Source of the DNA: Streptomyces sp. MNU76
GTDB taxonomy: Bacteria > Actinomycetota > Actinomycetes > Streptomycetales > Streptomycetaceae
Assembly (NCBI RefSeq): GCF_020982545.1
Contig: NZ_JAJKLK010000003.1
Location: 124,001-188,000, forward strand
Reading direction: 5' to 3'
Length of the DNA stretch: 64,000 bases
Shown here piece by piece: positions 53,168 through 61,938 of the stretch; within the stretch, counting starts at the first letter, position 1; each line of letters opens with the position of its first letter. The translations under genes were made by a program, and so were the position numbers. A model generated the notes under the pieces. The model did no database searches and was not told the origin of the DNA. It saw only the letters and a list, made by a program, of their open reading frames with translations.

Positions 53168-54895
53168 ATGAGCAGATGGGGAGGACGCCGTCCGGTGGAC
53201 GAGGCACAGATACGGAAGACGGGGACCGAGCGGCCGCGCGCCGCGGTCGCCGTGGCCGACGAGGCATCCGGACGGGCGGAGCACACGGCGGGCGGATCGT
53301 CGTGGACGGACTGGCTGACGACCACCGACCACAAGAAGATCGGGACGATGTACCTGGTCACCGCGTTCGCGTTCTTCATCGTCGGCGGGGTGATGGCCCT
53401 GCTGATGCGCGCCGAGCTGGCCCGTCCGGGCACGCAGATCATGTCGAACGAGCAGTTCAACCAGGCGTTCACCATGCACGGCTCGATCATGCTGTTGATG
53501 TTCGCGATGCCGCTGTTCACCGGCTTCGCCAACTGGATCATGCCGCTGCAGATCGGCGCTCCGGACGTGGCGTTCCCGCGGTTGAACATGCTCGCCTACT
53601 GGCTCTTCCTGTTCGGCTCGTCGATCGCCGCGTTCGGCTTCCTCACGCCGGGCGGCGCCGCCGACTTCGGCTGGTTCCTGTACGCGCCGCTGTCCGACGC
53701 CGTCCACTCGCCGGGCCTCGGCGCCGACATGTGGATCATGGGTGTGGCGCTGTCGGGCTTCGGCAGCATCCTCGGCGCGGTCAACTTCATCACCACGATC
53801 ATCTGCATGCGCGCGCCCGGCATGACCATGTTCCGGATGCCGATCTTCACCTGGAACGTGCTGCTGACCGCGCTGCTGATCCTGATGGTGTTCCCGGTCC
53901 TGGCGGCGGCCCTGTTCGCACTGGAGTGCGACCGCAAGTTCGGCAGCCATGTCTTCGACGCGGCCAACGGCGGCGCACTGCTGTGGCAGCACCTGTTCTG
54001 GTTCTTCGGTCATCCGGAGGTGTACATCCTGGCGCTGCCGTTCTTCGGGATCGTCTCCGAGGTGATCCCGGTCTTCTCCCGGAAGCCGATGTTCGGCTAC
54101 ATGGGCCTGATCGGCGCGACGATCGCGATCGCGGGCCTGTCGGTGACGGTGTGGGCGCACCACATGTACGTCACCGGCGGCGTCCTCCTGCCGTTCTTCT
54201 CCTTCATGACGTTCCTGATCGCGGTGCCGACGGGCGTGAAGTTCTTCAACTGGATCGGCACCATGTGGAAGGGCTCGCTCAGCTTCGAGACGCCGATGCT
54301 GTGGACCACCGGCTTCCTGATCACCTTCGTCTTCGGCGGCCTCACGGGCGTGATCCTGGCCTCGCCGCCGATGGACTTCCACCTCTCCGACTCGTACTTC
54401 GTCGTCGCGCACTTCCACTACACGGTCTTCGGCACGGTCGTGTACGCGATGTTCGCCGGCTTCCACTTCTGGTGGCCCAAGTTCACCGGCAAGATGCTCG
54501 ACGAGCGCCTCGGCAAGATAACCTTCTGGACACTCACGGCGGGCTTCCACCTGACCTTCCTCGTCCAGCACTGGCTGGGCGCCGAGGGCATGCCCCGCCG
54601 GTACGCCGACTACCTGGCCGCCGACGGCTTCACCGCGCTCAACACCCTGTCTACCATCGGGTCCTTCCTGCTGGGCCTGTCGATCCTGCCGTTCTTCTAC
54701 AACGTCTGGAAGACCGCCAAGTACGGCAAGAAGGTCGAGGTCGACGACCCGTGGGGCTACGGCCGTTCGCTGGAGTGGGCGACCTCCTGCCCGCCCCCGA
54801 GGCACAACTTCACCATGCTGCCGCGGATCCGGTCCGAGTCTCCGGCCTTCGACCTCCACCACCCCGAGATCGCCGCGGCCGAGGCGGTGAACTGA
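53168..54895 (+). CDS. ctaD: Cytochrome c oxidase subunit I, orphan paralogue
   Basis: 575 residues from ATG 53168. aa3-type haem-copper oxidase core with 12 TM helices from residue ~60. Ligands: haem a His in [14 protein letters not shown], CuB His and cross-linked Tyr in [17 protein letters not shown], CuB His-His in [11 protein letters not shown], haem a3/a His in [10 protein letters not shown]. The K-pathway Lys is in [19 protein letters not shown] position. The first ~45 residues are a low-complexity extension. There is no ctaC or ctaE next to it, unlike the main qcrCAB/ctaCDE loci, so it is a second copy. A coupled membrane-protein gene follows. Confidence 0.95.
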   Translation: MSRWGGRRPVDEAQIRKTGTERPRAAVAVADEASGRAEHTAGGSSWTDWLTTTDHKKIGTMYLVTAFAFFIVGGVMALLMRAELARPGTQIMSNEQFNQAFTMHGSIMLLMFAMPLFTGFANWIMPLQIGAPDVAFPRLNMLAYWLFLFGSSIAAFGFLTPGGAADFGWFLYAPLSDAVHSPGLGADMWIMGVALSGFGSILGAVNFITTIICMRAPGMTMFRMPIFTWNVLLTALLILMVFPVLAAALFALECDRKFGSHVFDAANGGALLWQHLFWFFGHPEVYILALPFFGIVSEVIPVFSRKPMFGYMGLIGATIAIAGLSVTVWAHHMYVTGGVLLPFFSFMTFLIAVPTGVKFFNWIGTMWKGSLSFETPMLWTTGFLITFVFGGLTGVILASPPMDFHLSDSYFVVAHFHYTVFGTVVYAMFAGFHFWWPKFTGKMLDERLGKITFWTLTAGFHLTFLVQHWLGAEGMPRRYADYLAADGFTALNTLSTIGSFLLGLSILPFFYNVWKTAKYGKKVEVDDPWGYGRSLEWATSCPPPRHNFTMLPRIRSESPAFDLHHPEIAAAEAVN

Positions 54896-54896
54896 G

Positions 54897-55454
54897 GTGT
54901 CGCACACCGTCCCGGCGATGGGCGCCGCGCTGGTGACCGCCGCCGGCTGCGTCTGGTACCTCCCTGCCCTCGCCGACCTGCGCGCCGGGGCCGACCGGCC
55001 GGTCTCCCGCCGTACCGCGGCGGCGGCCTGCCTGACCGGCTGGAGCACGGCCGCGGTCGTCGCCGTGGTGCTCTTCGCCGGCGTGGTGTGGCAGGCGGCC
55101 TGCGTGGTGGCGGTGGCGGGTGCGACCGTCGTGGCCGCGCTGCGGATCCGTGCCGCCGCGCAGCACCGCCAGGAAGTGCGGGAGATCGCCCGTCACTGGG
55201 CGGCGCCGGCCCCCGGCCGGCCCGGACACGGCCGCTCCCGGCACGCCTTCGCCGCCCTCCTCGCCTGCGGACTCGTCGCCGCCGTGGCCACGGCGGCCCT
55301 CCTGGTGGCCGCCGGCCCGGAAGATGGCGCGGACTGGCTGATGATCGTTACAGCCCCCGCGGCGGTCGTCGGCCTGACCCTCGCCATCGCGGCGACGCGC
55401 ACACGTATGGTCGTCCGTCGCACCATGGCGGGCCGTACGTGGCCCCCGCGATAG
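54897..55454 (+). CDS. Small integral membrane protein coupled to ctaD
   Basis: 185 residues from GTG 54897, one base after the ctaD stop. Four or five hydrophobic stretches: AMGAALVTAAGCVWYLPAL, AVVAVVLFAGVVWQAACVVAVAGATVVA, FAALLACGLVAAVATAALLVA, WLMIVTAPAAVVGLTLAIAA. The N-terminus, with WYLPALADLRAGADR, recalls small proteins found after orphan CtaD copies in Streptomyces. Possible oxidase assembly or subunit-IV-like role, unproven. Confidence 0.78.
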   Translation: MSHTVPAMGAALVTAAGCVWYLPALADLRAGADRPVSRRTAAAACLTGWSTAAVVAVVLFAGVVWQAACVVAVAGATVVAALRIRAAAQHRQEVREIARHWAAPAPGRPGHGRSRHAFAALLACGLVAAVATAALLVAAGPEDGADWLMIVTAPAAVVGLTLAIAATRTRMVVRRTMAGRTWPPR

Positions 55455-55703
55455 GGGAGCGTGTCGGTGGTGACGCCCATCTGACGCTCCGGTGCGCGTT
55501 GACGGGGCCTGTGAGCGTCTCGCCGTCGATCGCGCAGCGCAGTGCCCCGATGTGGTCGGTCAACGAGACGAACGGCCAGTACCGGTCGCCGGAGCCGAGC
55601 CGGCAGCCCAGGCCGAAGCGGAAGAGCGGGAAGAGTCTGCCGAAGGCGGAAGTCGTCCCCGGGTGGCGCGCTCTCCTCCTTGGTCCGGTCGCCGGTGTCG
55701 CCG

Positions 55704-56244
55704 TAGTAACCAGTTCCAGCACAGCACCGAACGGGTCGTGCAGCAGGCGCTGGACAACCTGCGCACGGTGGACGCCCTCGTCCTGCCCCAGGGCTTCCTG
55801 TCGAACATCCCCACCTTCGACCTGTACAAGGACCGTTGGGTGTGCGTGATGTCCGCCGACCGCGCCCCGGCCGTCCTCGGGCGGGAGGAACTGGCGGAAC
55901 GTCCTTGGGTGTTGCCCTACCGTCACCCGTCGCCGGTCTTCTCCCCGCTGAACCGCCTGCACGCCGAGGGCATCGAACCGCACGCGGAGATCGTCACGGA
56001 GAACTTCCTGGCCATTCCCCACCTGGTCGCTGGGACCGACCGGATCGGCCTGATGCCCGAACGGGTCGCGAGCTCCGCCTTCTCCGGACAACCGATCACC
56101 GTCGTCCAACCCGCCTTCGAGATCGGCCACTTGGCGGAGTCCTTGTGGTGGCATCCCCTCCATGAGCGGGAACCGGCCCACATATGGCTGCGCCGCATCG
56201 CCGCTCAGGCCGGCCAGACAGTCGAGAGCGGCCCCTTGGCGTGA
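55704..56244 (+). pseudogene. LysR-family regulator, only the distal effector-binding domain
   Basis: Coding similarity starts abruptly with NQFQHSTERVVQQALDNLRTVDALVLPQGFLSNIPTFDLYKDRWVCVMSADR and runs to HIWLRRIAAQAG, i.e. the second half of the LysR substrate-binding domain. The helix-turn-helix and first subdomain are missing; the in-frame sequence before 55704 is unrelated. It cannot bind DNA. A deletion remnant. Confidence 0.82.
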
Positions 56245-56521
56245 GGAAGTGCCCTCGGGCGGGGCGCGGAAGGTGTACAGCAGTCGGTCGACATCGAGCG
56301 CGGACACCCGGGTGTCGGCCTTGCGGGAGGGGTGGCCGCTCGGGCAGGCGATGCGCCGAGCGGAGAAACCAGCTGGTCGCGAGCCTCTGCCGGGACGCCC
56401 CGAGGTGGTGCGGGAGCTGCGCGCGATGCCCGTCCTTGCCCAGAGGTGTCGCGGCCCTGACCGTTCGGTGAGGAGAGGAGGGGAGGGGAACGCATCGTCT
56501 GCCCGGCAGTAGGGTGAAACG

Positions 56522-57076
56522 GTGACCCTTTTACCGGAGGATTCGTCGCAGTCGATCAGTGAGGGTGACCGTGAAACGGCCGTGCGGCGCCTGCAGACGG
56601 CGTACGCCGAAGAGCTCATCTCGCACGAGGAGTTGGACGAACGCCTGCATCGCGTGCTCACCGCCGAGGTGCGCGGTGAACTCGTGACGGCCCTGGCCTC
56701 GCTCCCGGAGGAGGGGCCGGGTGCCGCGTCGACGATCGGCGCCGCGGGTGGACGGATCAAGCGGCGGGGTGCGTGGCGGGTGCCTCGGGTCCTCAAGGTC
56801 GGGTCCGCCTACGGAAGGGTGCGGCTGGATCTGTCGCGGGCGATCATCGAGCATCCGGTCGTCGACATCGAGCTTCAACTCGGAACCGGCGGGGCCAGGA
56901 TCACGGTGCCTCGTGACGCGGTCGTCGATGTCGAGGGTGTGACTACGGGGTGGAAGGACCTGCGCTACCGGGCCCCGCGGCGTTCCCCCTCCGGCGGGCC
57001 GGTGATCCGGATCTCCGGGGCCATGGGGTTCGGGCGGCTGAAGGTCCGTCACGCCTGGCGTCGAGTTCAGTGGTAG
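56522..57076 (+). CDS. DUF1707 domain protein with LiaF-like C-terminus
   Basis: 184 residues from GTG 56522. The DUF1707 (SHOCT-like) domain at ~12-62 reads ISEGDRETAVRRLQTAYAEELISHEELDERLHRVLTAEVRGELVTALASLP. After a linker, a beta-rich region (VPRVLKVGSAYGRVRLDLSRAIIEHPVVDIELQLGTGGARITVPRDAVVDVEGVTTGWKDLRYRAP) resembles the cell-wall-active-antibiotics response domain of LiaF/DUF2154. DUF1707 proteins are common in actinobacteria and thought to be envelope-related. It overlaps the convergent DUF4396 gene by 10 bp. Confidence 0.85.
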   Translation: MTLLPEDSSQSISEGDRETAVRRLQTAYAEELISHEELDERLHRVLTAEVRGELVTALASLPEEGPGAASTIGAAGGRIKRRGAWRVPRVLKVGSAYGRVRLDLSRAIIEHPVVDIELQLGTGGARITVPRDAVVDVEGVTTGWKDLRYRAPRRSPSGGPVIRISGAMGFGRLKVRHAWRRVQW

Positions 57077-57639
57077 GCGTGCACGACGGCGTGGCCCTTG
57101 CCCCGGCCGATCATCCACTTGTTGACCGGCGTGGTGATGAGGAAGGCGACCCCGAAGCCGCCGAGAAGGGCTGACCAGAACAGGGCGTCGTCCAGGTGGG
57201 CGTCCATCGCGCCCGGGGTGAGGGCGATGATGGCGTTGTCGACCAGCTCCATCACGGCGATCGAGACGGTGTCGGCGGCCAGGGCCACCCTGATCGCGCT
57301 CTTGAGGTCCAGGCCCGCCCGCCGCACCGCGAACAGGGTGAAGGAGTAGCCGAAGAGGAACGCGAGCGCGATGGCCAGGACCATGGTCGGCACGTTGCCC
57401 CACCTCAGGGCCGTACCGATGACCATGCCCAGGATCTCGCCGATGGCGCACCCGGTGAGGCAGTGCAGGGTGGCCTTCGCCGCCGTCGCCCAGGAGGCTC
57501 CTCCGTGGCCTCCATGCCCTCCATGCCCTTCGTGGCCTCCGTGCCCTCCAAGGCCTTCGTGGCTTCCTCGCGGGTCGGTGTGCCCCGGGTGGTCGTGGGT
57601 GGTGCCGTCGTGGGCGGTCCTGTGGTTCATGTGGTCCAT
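57067..57639 (-). CDS. DUF4396 family membrane protein with His-rich N-terminus
   Basis: 190 residues, ATG 57639 with GAGGAAGAGG upstream. The first ~48 residues are His/Gly-rich (GHGGHEGHGGHGGHGG), a likely metal-binding segment. Four TM helices follow from AAKATLHCLTGCAIGEILGMVIG, with LRWGNVPTMVLAIALAFLFGYSFTLF and MELVDNAIIALTPGAM, the DUF4396 signature. A CsoR-like operator lies 55-73 bp upstream. I infer a role in copper handling; the His-rich head and the operator both point there. Confidence 0.88.
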   Translation of the reverse strand: MDHMNHRTAHDGTTHDHPGHTDPRGSHEGLGGHGGHEGHGGHGGHGGASWATAAKATLHCLTGCAIGEILGMVIGTALRWGNVPTMVLAIALAFLFGYSFTLFAVRRAGLDLKSAIRVALAADTVSIAVMELVDNAIIALTPGAMDAHLDDALFWSALLGGFGVAFLITTPVNKWMIGRGKGHAVVHAYH

Positions 57640-57693
57640 GACCTCTTCCTCCCTCTCCGTCCATGGTGGCCCGTGGTCGGGCTCATGTCAGGC

Positions 57694-57712
57694 TATACCC
57701 CAGGGGGGTATA
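57694..57712. promoter_or_regulatory. CsoR-type copper operator
   Basis: TATACCCC (57694-57701) and GGGGTATA (57705-57712) form a near-perfect palindrome, TATACCCCAGGGGGGTATA. It matches the copper-sensor CsoR site known from Streptomyces and Mycobacterium (ATACCC...GGGTAT type). It lies 55-73 bp upstream of the DUF4396 start, a typical promoter-overlapping distance. The gene should be derepressed by Cu(I). The DUF5134 gene is 152 bp away on the other strand. Confidence 0.82.
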
Positions 57713-57863
57713 TGGCCAGAGGTGCGCCTGGACGCCTCGGGTGCCCCAGGAGGCGGTTCGGTTCACCCGTCTGAGTCGGATGGGCGGTCGCTACGTACTA
57801 AGCGGGTACGTAGTGGTCGACGATCGGTGAGCCGGATTTCCGGCCCCGTGAAGGGGTGGCGAC

Positions 57864-58583
57864 GTGGGTGGACACCTTCTTGGCTGGACGCTGGTGGCGC
57901 TGGGAGCCGGGGCGGCCGTCGGGAACCTCGTGCGGCTGGCGCTGGTCAGAGGCTGGGTGCGGTACGAGGCAGGGGCCGAGGTGGTCATGGGTGTGGGGAT
58001 GGCCGTCATGGCGGCGCCTCCGACCGCGAGCCTCTACGGCACGTACGGCGTGTGGTGGGCGGCCGTGTTCGGGCTGCTCTGTCTCGGGGGCGTGGCCCTG
58101 TCCGTCCGGCATGCCGTACGCGGCGGTGTACGGCAGCTGCGGCACGGCGCCCATCTCGTGATCGGCAGCGCCGCCATGGTGGTGATGACCCTGGCCATGC
58201 CCGGCGCCGTCTCGGGGCCGACGCTCGCCCTGGCCGGCTCCTCCGGGCACGGCCATGGAGGCGCTGCCGGGACGGAGGGCATGAGCGGGATGGAGGCCAT
58301 GGGAGCCCATGGCGTCACCGAGGCCGCCGCCGCGTCGGGCTCCGCGATGGTGTGGCGCGTCGCCTTCTGGGTCCTGGCCGCCTACTTCCTGGCGTCCGTG
58401 GCGCTGGCCGTACGCGCCCGGCTGCGGGAGCCGGGCGGATCGTCCGCCGGGTCGGCCGCCCGGGCCCGCCACCGCCGGGCGTCCCGCACCCCTGACGTGC
58501 TGTCCGTCCCGAACGCCCGCCTGGCCGGTCACATCGGTATGGGCGGCTCGATGGCGACGATGCTCCTGGTGATGACCGTCTGA
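57864..58583 (+). CDS. DUF5134 family membrane protein
   Basis: 239 residues from GTG 57864 (AAGGGG upstream). Several hydrophobic helices: LLGWTLVALGAGAAVGNLVRLAL, AEVVMGVGMAVMAAP, WWAAVFGLLCLGGVALSV, AAMVVMTLAMPGAV, and a late pair near 175-195 and 225-239. A Met/His-rich loop (GHGHGGAAGTEGMSGMEAMGAHG) sits between them and may bind copper. DUF5134 has no assigned function. Divergent from the DUF4396 gene across the CsoR-type site, so perhaps co-regulated. Confidence 0.8.
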   Translation: MGGHLLGWTLVALGAGAAVGNLVRLALVRGWVRYEAGAEVVMGVGMAVMAAPPTASLYGTYGVWWAAVFGLLCLGGVALSVRHAVRGGVRQLRHGAHLVIGSAAMVVMTLAMPGAVSGPTLALAGSSGHGHGGAAGTEGMSGMEAMGAHGVTEAAAASGSAMVWRVAFWVLAAYFLASVALAVRARLREPGGSSAGSAARARHRRASRTPDVLSVPNARLAGHIGMGGSMATMLLVMTV

Positions 58584-58656
58584 CCCGAACGAGCCTCACC
58601 CCTTGCGGAGTTGGGTCCCAAGAGGCCGTGCGACGACGGGGGCGGCCATGTCCGCT

Positions 58657-59568
58657 TCACGCGGCGCCCAGCGGGCAGGCGACGAGGAGCGGCAACAGCG
58701 GGACGGTCGCGGTCACTGCGGCGACCGAACCCCAGAACGCGCGGTGTGCGGGACGGCGCGGCCCGAGCACCCGCCGGATCCGGATCAGGACCGCCGGGCC
58801 GCCCGCCGCGAAGGCGGCCTTCGGGGTCCGGGCCGCCGCCATCTCGTACATCGCGCTCGCCAGGGCCCCGTCGGAGTGGGCGCGCAGGGCGTGGTCGTCG
58901 GCGATCATCTCCAGCAGGAGTGCCGTCTGCGCTCGGGCGTGGCGGGCCAGGGGGAGTCGGGGGAAGAGTGAGTGGAACGCTTCCGCGGCGGCGATCACCA
59001 GATGGTGACGGCCCGCGATGTGGGCCCGTTCGTGCGCCAGGACCGCCGCCAGTTGTTCGGGGCTCAGCTGGCGTACGGCCGCGTCGCTGATCACGATCCG
59101 GGGCCGGTGGCCCGGCAGGCAGTAGGCGGCGGGCACGTCGTACGGCAGGACGGTGGCCCCCAGCCGCTCGGAGCGGCGGCCGACCAGATCCACCGCCTCC
59201 CGGTGTCGGTCCCGCGCGCGCCGGGCTCGTACGACATGGAAGGCGAAGATTCCCGCGAGTACCGTCCCGAGCGTCGTGGGAACGGCGACGGCGAGGCGGC
59301 CGGCGGTGTCGTGAGCGGGTCCGCTCGCGCCCAGGTCGAGTCCGCAGGAGTGCAGCAGGCCCAGGAGTCCCTGGTGTGTGTGCTCGGTGGGCATCAGCAG
59401 GTGGTACGCGGTCAGCGCGATCCCGAGGACGAAGGACAGCGTCAGCGTGTGCCAGACCAGCAGGGCCAGGGCCGGCGCCCGGTGCGGCCATGCGGCGCGC
59501 AGGACCAGGGGAGGGGCGACGAGGCCCACTGTCGCCGTGTAGGCGAGCAGGAGTGGAGCCGCGTTCAC
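58657..59568 (-). CDS. M56 family membrane metallopeptidase (BlaR1-like)
   Basis: 303 residues from GTG 59568, overlapping the BlaI stop (GTGA). Four to five TM helices, with the zinc peptidase motif LAHERAHIAGRHH (HExxH) at residues ~177-183 and the distal LLLEMIADDHALRA supplying the third ligand. BlaR1-type proteases are activated by a signal and lead to cleavage of the BlaI repressor encoded just upstream. There is no penicillin-binding sensor domain, so the signal is different, possibly copper given the neighbourhood. Confidence 0.9.
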   Translation of the reverse strand: MNAAPLLLAYTATVGLVAPPLVLRAAWPHRAPALALLVWHTLTLSFVLGIALTAYHLLMPTEHTHQGLLGLLHSCGLDLGASGPAHDTAGRLAVAVPTTLGTVLAGIFAFHVVRARRARDRHREAVDLVGRRSERLGATVLPYDVPAAYCLPGHRPRIVISDAAVRQLSPEQLAAVLAHERAHIAGRHHLVIAAAEAFHSLFPRLPLARHARAQTALLLEMIADDHALRAHSDGALASAMYEMAAARTPKAAFAAGGPAVLIRIRRVLGPRRPAHRAFWGSVAAVTATVPLLPLLVACPLGAA

Positions 59569-59933
59569 GGTTTCGCCTGCCGTCCCACCGCGCGCAGCGC
59601 CTTGCGCAGGGCGGCCTGCTCCTCCTCCGTCATGTTCTCCACGAAGTGGACCAGCGCGGCAGGCCGGTCCCTGCTCGCGTCGAGACCGTCCTCCATCAGC
59701 GCGGCGGCGTACGCCTCGCGGCTGCGCACGGGGGTGTACAGCCAGGCGCGGCCCTGTTTGCCCCGCAGCAACCAGCCCTTGTTGTAGAGGATGTTGGTGA
59801 CCGTCATGACCGTGGTGTAGGCGAGCGGACGGGTCTTGTTGAGGTCGTCGACGACCTCGCGCACCGTCGCCGGACGGTTCCACGTCCAGAGGCGGTCCAT
59901 GATCTCAGCTTCCAGTTCCCCCAGCCGTCTCAT
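59565..59933 (-). CDS. BlaI/MecI/CopY family transcriptional repressor
   Basis: 122 residues, ATG 59933 with AAGGAG upstream. Winged helix at 1-80: MRRLGELEAEIMDRLWTWNRPATVREVVDDLNKTRPLAYTTVMTVTNILYNKGWLLRGKQGRAWLYTPVRSREAY; C-terminal dimerisation helix RPAALVHFVENMTEEEQAALRKAL. It should repress its own operon with the M56 protease. A palindrome at 59962-59981 just upstream is a candidate operator. Confidence 0.92.
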   Translation of the reverse strand: MRRLGELEAEIMDRLWTWNRPATVREVVDDLNKTRPLAYTTVMTVTNILYNKGWLLRGKQGRAWLYTPVRSREAYAAALMEDGLDASRDRPAALVHFVENMTEEEQAALRKALRAVGRQAKP

Positions 59934-59961
59934 GGCCCCTACTCCTTCTGGCTGTTGACGT

Positions 59962-59981
59962 GTACGCGCGTAGGCGCGTAC
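59962..59981 (-). promoter_or_regulatory. Candidate BlaI operator
   Basis: GTACGCGC (59962-59969) and GCGCGTAC (59974-59981) form a palindrome with a 4-nt spacer, 29-48 bp upstream of the BlaI start. BlaI operators are palindromes with TAC/GTA ends. Placement in the promoter region fits autoregulation. The core differs from classic TACA/TGTA sites, so this is tentative. Confidence 0.5.
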
Positions 59982-60073
59982 GCAGGGGCATAGTAGTTGG
60001 CCGGTAGCCGGCCGGTAGACGGCCTGCCCGAGTGAGGACCGGCGCGGGCCGTCGTCGGCCCGCGCCGGGGTGC

Positions 60074-60745
60074 TCAGAGTCGGTCGAGGATGTCGCCCAG
60101 TTGCTCGACCTCGGCGGTCTGGCCCTTGACGATGTCGCCCGCCATCTTCACGGCGGCATCGTTCTTGCCGTCCTTCTGCTCGTCCTCGGCCATGGTGATG
60201 GCACCGTTGTGGTGCTGGATCATCATCTCGGCGAACATCTTGTCGAACTCGGTGCCCTTCATGCCCTTGAGCTGCTGCATGTCCGCGTCGGACATCATCC
60301 CGTCGCCGCCGCTGCCGTGGTCCATGCCGGGCATGGACTCGACGGTCGTCGGCTTGCCCCAGGACCGCAGCCACCCCTTCATCGCCTTGATCTCGGGGTC
60401 CTGGGCCTTCTCGATCTGCTCGGCGATGTCCTTGAGTTCCGTGTCGGAGGCCCGGCCGTCGGCGAGTTCGGCCATGTCCAGGGCCTGTTCGTGGTGCGGG
60501 ATCATCATCTGCGCGAAGGTGACGTCCGCGTCGTTGAAGTCGCCGGATCCGGCGTCGCCCGACCCGGAGTCGGACGATCCGGCGTCGCCGGACGCGGACG
60601 GCGAGCTCTTGTCGCTGCCGTGGTCCATGCCGTCCATGTCGTCGCCGCATGCGGTGAGGAGCAGGGCGCCGACGGCGACGATGCCGACGGTGGCGGAGGC
60701 GCGGCGAAGGCGCGTCCGGCGAGCGGTACGCGTGAAGGCAGTCAT
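60074..60745 (-). CDS. DUF305 lipoprotein (copper-associated)
   Basis: 223 residues, ATG 60745. Lipobox GALLLTAC with Cys33, followed by a Ser/Gly/Asp linker containing MDGMDHG. DUF305 ferritin-like domain with two metal motifs: FAQMMIPHHEQALDMAELA and FAEMMIQHHNGAITMAEDE, plus SMPGMDHGSGGDGMMSDADM. DUF305 proteins are frequent in copper-resistance clusters and bind copper through Met/His. Surface-anchored, probably sequestering metal. Near the CsoR site, though with its own promoter. Confidence 0.92.
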   Translation of the reverse strand: MTAFTRTARRTRLRRASATVGIVAVGALLLTACGDDMDGMDHGSDKSSPSASGDAGSSDSGSGDAGSGDFNDADVTFAQMMIPHHEQALDMAELADGRASDTELKDIAEQIEKAQDPEIKAMKGWLRSWGKPTTVESMPGMDHGSGGDGMMSDADMQQLKGMKGTEFDKMFAEMMIQHHNGAITMAEDEQKDGKNDAAVKMAGDIVKGQTAEVEQLGDILDRL

Positions 60746-60839
60746 GGTCGATTCACCTCGTGGTGTGCGTTCTTGGCTGTTCGTGGGCAGGCGGAACCGC
60801 GGGGTCGCGCAGTGCGCGCGCCCGCGTGGGCGGTTCGGC

Positions 60840-61304
60840 CTACAGCCGCAGAACTGACAGACGGGTGAGATCGGGCCCGCGCGGCGGCGGGCGGGGTCGC
60901 GCGATCGCGGCGACCTGGGCGAGAAGTGCTGCCCACTCCTCATGGCGACGGGTGAACGCCGACTTGAGGAGGGCGGTGAGAACCCATGCGGCGAGCAGGA
61001 TCGCCACGCAGAGGGACTGCATGTCCATGGTCGTGGCCGGTTCGTGCGAGGACGACGGCCCCGGAAGTCGGCCGCCCCACCCCGGCGCCGTCGACGACGG
61101 TCCCGGACCCGGCGCCGTCGACGACGGTCCCGGACCCGGCGCCGTCGTATGTGTCGCAGCGGCGTGGGAGGCCGTGCCCATGGAGTGCGCGGACTCGCCG
61201 GGGTGCCCCGTGCTGTGCATCGCGAAGACGCCGAAGGCGAGGACGGCGACGAGCAGCAGATGGCCGAGGGGGCCACCCGCGCGTACGCGTCGACTCAGCT
61301 TCAT
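60840..61304 (-). CDS. DUF6153-like membrane protein
   Basis: 154 residues; ATG 61304 has GGAG 8 nt upstream. An N-terminal TM helix (LGHLLLVAVLAFGVFAMHSTGH) precedes a Pro/Gly/Ser-rich extracytoplasmic linker containing a 9-residue tandem repeat (APGPGPSST), then a second helix (MDMQSLCVAILLAAWVLTALL) and a cytosolic Arg-rich tail. This architecture fits the DUF6153 family seen beside DUF305 genes in Streptomyces, though I rank the family name as likely, not certain. Confidence 0.68.
   Translation of the reverse strand: MKLSRRVRAGGPLGHLLLVAVLAFGVFAMHSTGHPGESAHSMGTASHAAATHTTAPGPGPSSTAPGPGPSSTAPGWGGRLPGPSSSHEPATTMDMQSLCVAILLAAWVLTALLKSAFTRRHEEWAALLAQVAAIARPRPPPRGPDLTRLSVLRL
61082..61147. repeat. 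27-bp in-frame tandem repeat within the DUF6153-like gene
   Basis: Two perfect 27-bp copies (61082-61108, 61109-61135) and a 12-bp partial copy. Each encodes the nine residues APGPGPSST in the extracytoplasmic linker. Copy number may vary between strains by slippage. Confidence 0.85.
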
Positions 61305-61422
61305 GCGGGGCTCCGTCACCGACCGTTCTGGATCTGCTGTCACGACCGTACCCAAGGAACGGTCGTCGCGCCGGGTGGCGGGGCGTTTTCTACTGTTCTA
61401 CTAAGAGGTTTCGTGGTGGAGA

Positions 61423-61938
61423 TCACGTGGCGGCGGCACCTGACGACGGCGCCGCCGCGTGGGCGCGGGTCAGGGCGTGCCGGAGGTGCTGTCCAGGGCC
61501 GAGGGACGGGTGGCCTCGGCCGGGTCGCCGACGGGCGGGGGTGTCGGTGGCGGTCTTGCTGGGCGGGGCCGAGGGACCGGGGTCGCGGGGCCGTCGCTGG
61601 GCGATCCGGTGTCGGGCGTGCGGGACGGCGTCGGTGTCGCTGTCGGTGTCGCTGTCGGTGACGGGGAGGTGCTGGTCGCGGGGGCGGGGCCAGGGGACCG
61701 AAGGTTTCGCCGGGGCCTCGTCGGCGCCGAGCCGCAGCGGGAGGGCGATCAGGGTGACGACCGCGCAGGCCGCGGCGGCACCGGCCGCGGCCCGGGCCAG
61801 TCGGCGGAGGGTGGCGGTGCGGCGGATGGCCTCGTAACGGCCCGGCGGTGGGCCGAGGCGGTCGGCCGGGGGACGCAGGAGGACGGTGAGCGGGTCGTCG
61901 GGCTCGAAGTCCGGGCCCTCGTCAGGGCGTGTGATCAA
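61423..61938 (-). CDS. Single-pass membrane protein, possible anti-sigma factor
   Basis: 171 residues from TTG 61938, overlapping the ECF sigma stop by 17 bp. The layout is a short cytosolic N-terminus (PDDPLTVLLRPPADRLGPPPGRYEAIRRTATLRRLAR), one TM helix (AAAGAAAACAVVTLIALPL, ~50-68) and a Pro/Thr/Arg-rich extracytoplasmic tail with TDSDTDSDTD. Position and topology fit a partner of the ECF sigma factor, but I see no zinc-binding HxxxCxxC anti-sigma motif. Confidence 0.65.
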   Translation of the reverse strand: MITRPDEGPDFEPDDPLTVLLRPPADRLGPPPGRYEAIRRTATLRRLARAAAGAAAACAVVTLIALPLRLGADEAPAKPSVPWPRPRDQHLPVTDSDTDSDTDAVPHARHRIAQRRPRDPGPSAPPSKTATDTPARRRPGRGHPSLGPGQHLRHALTRAHAAAPSSGAAAT

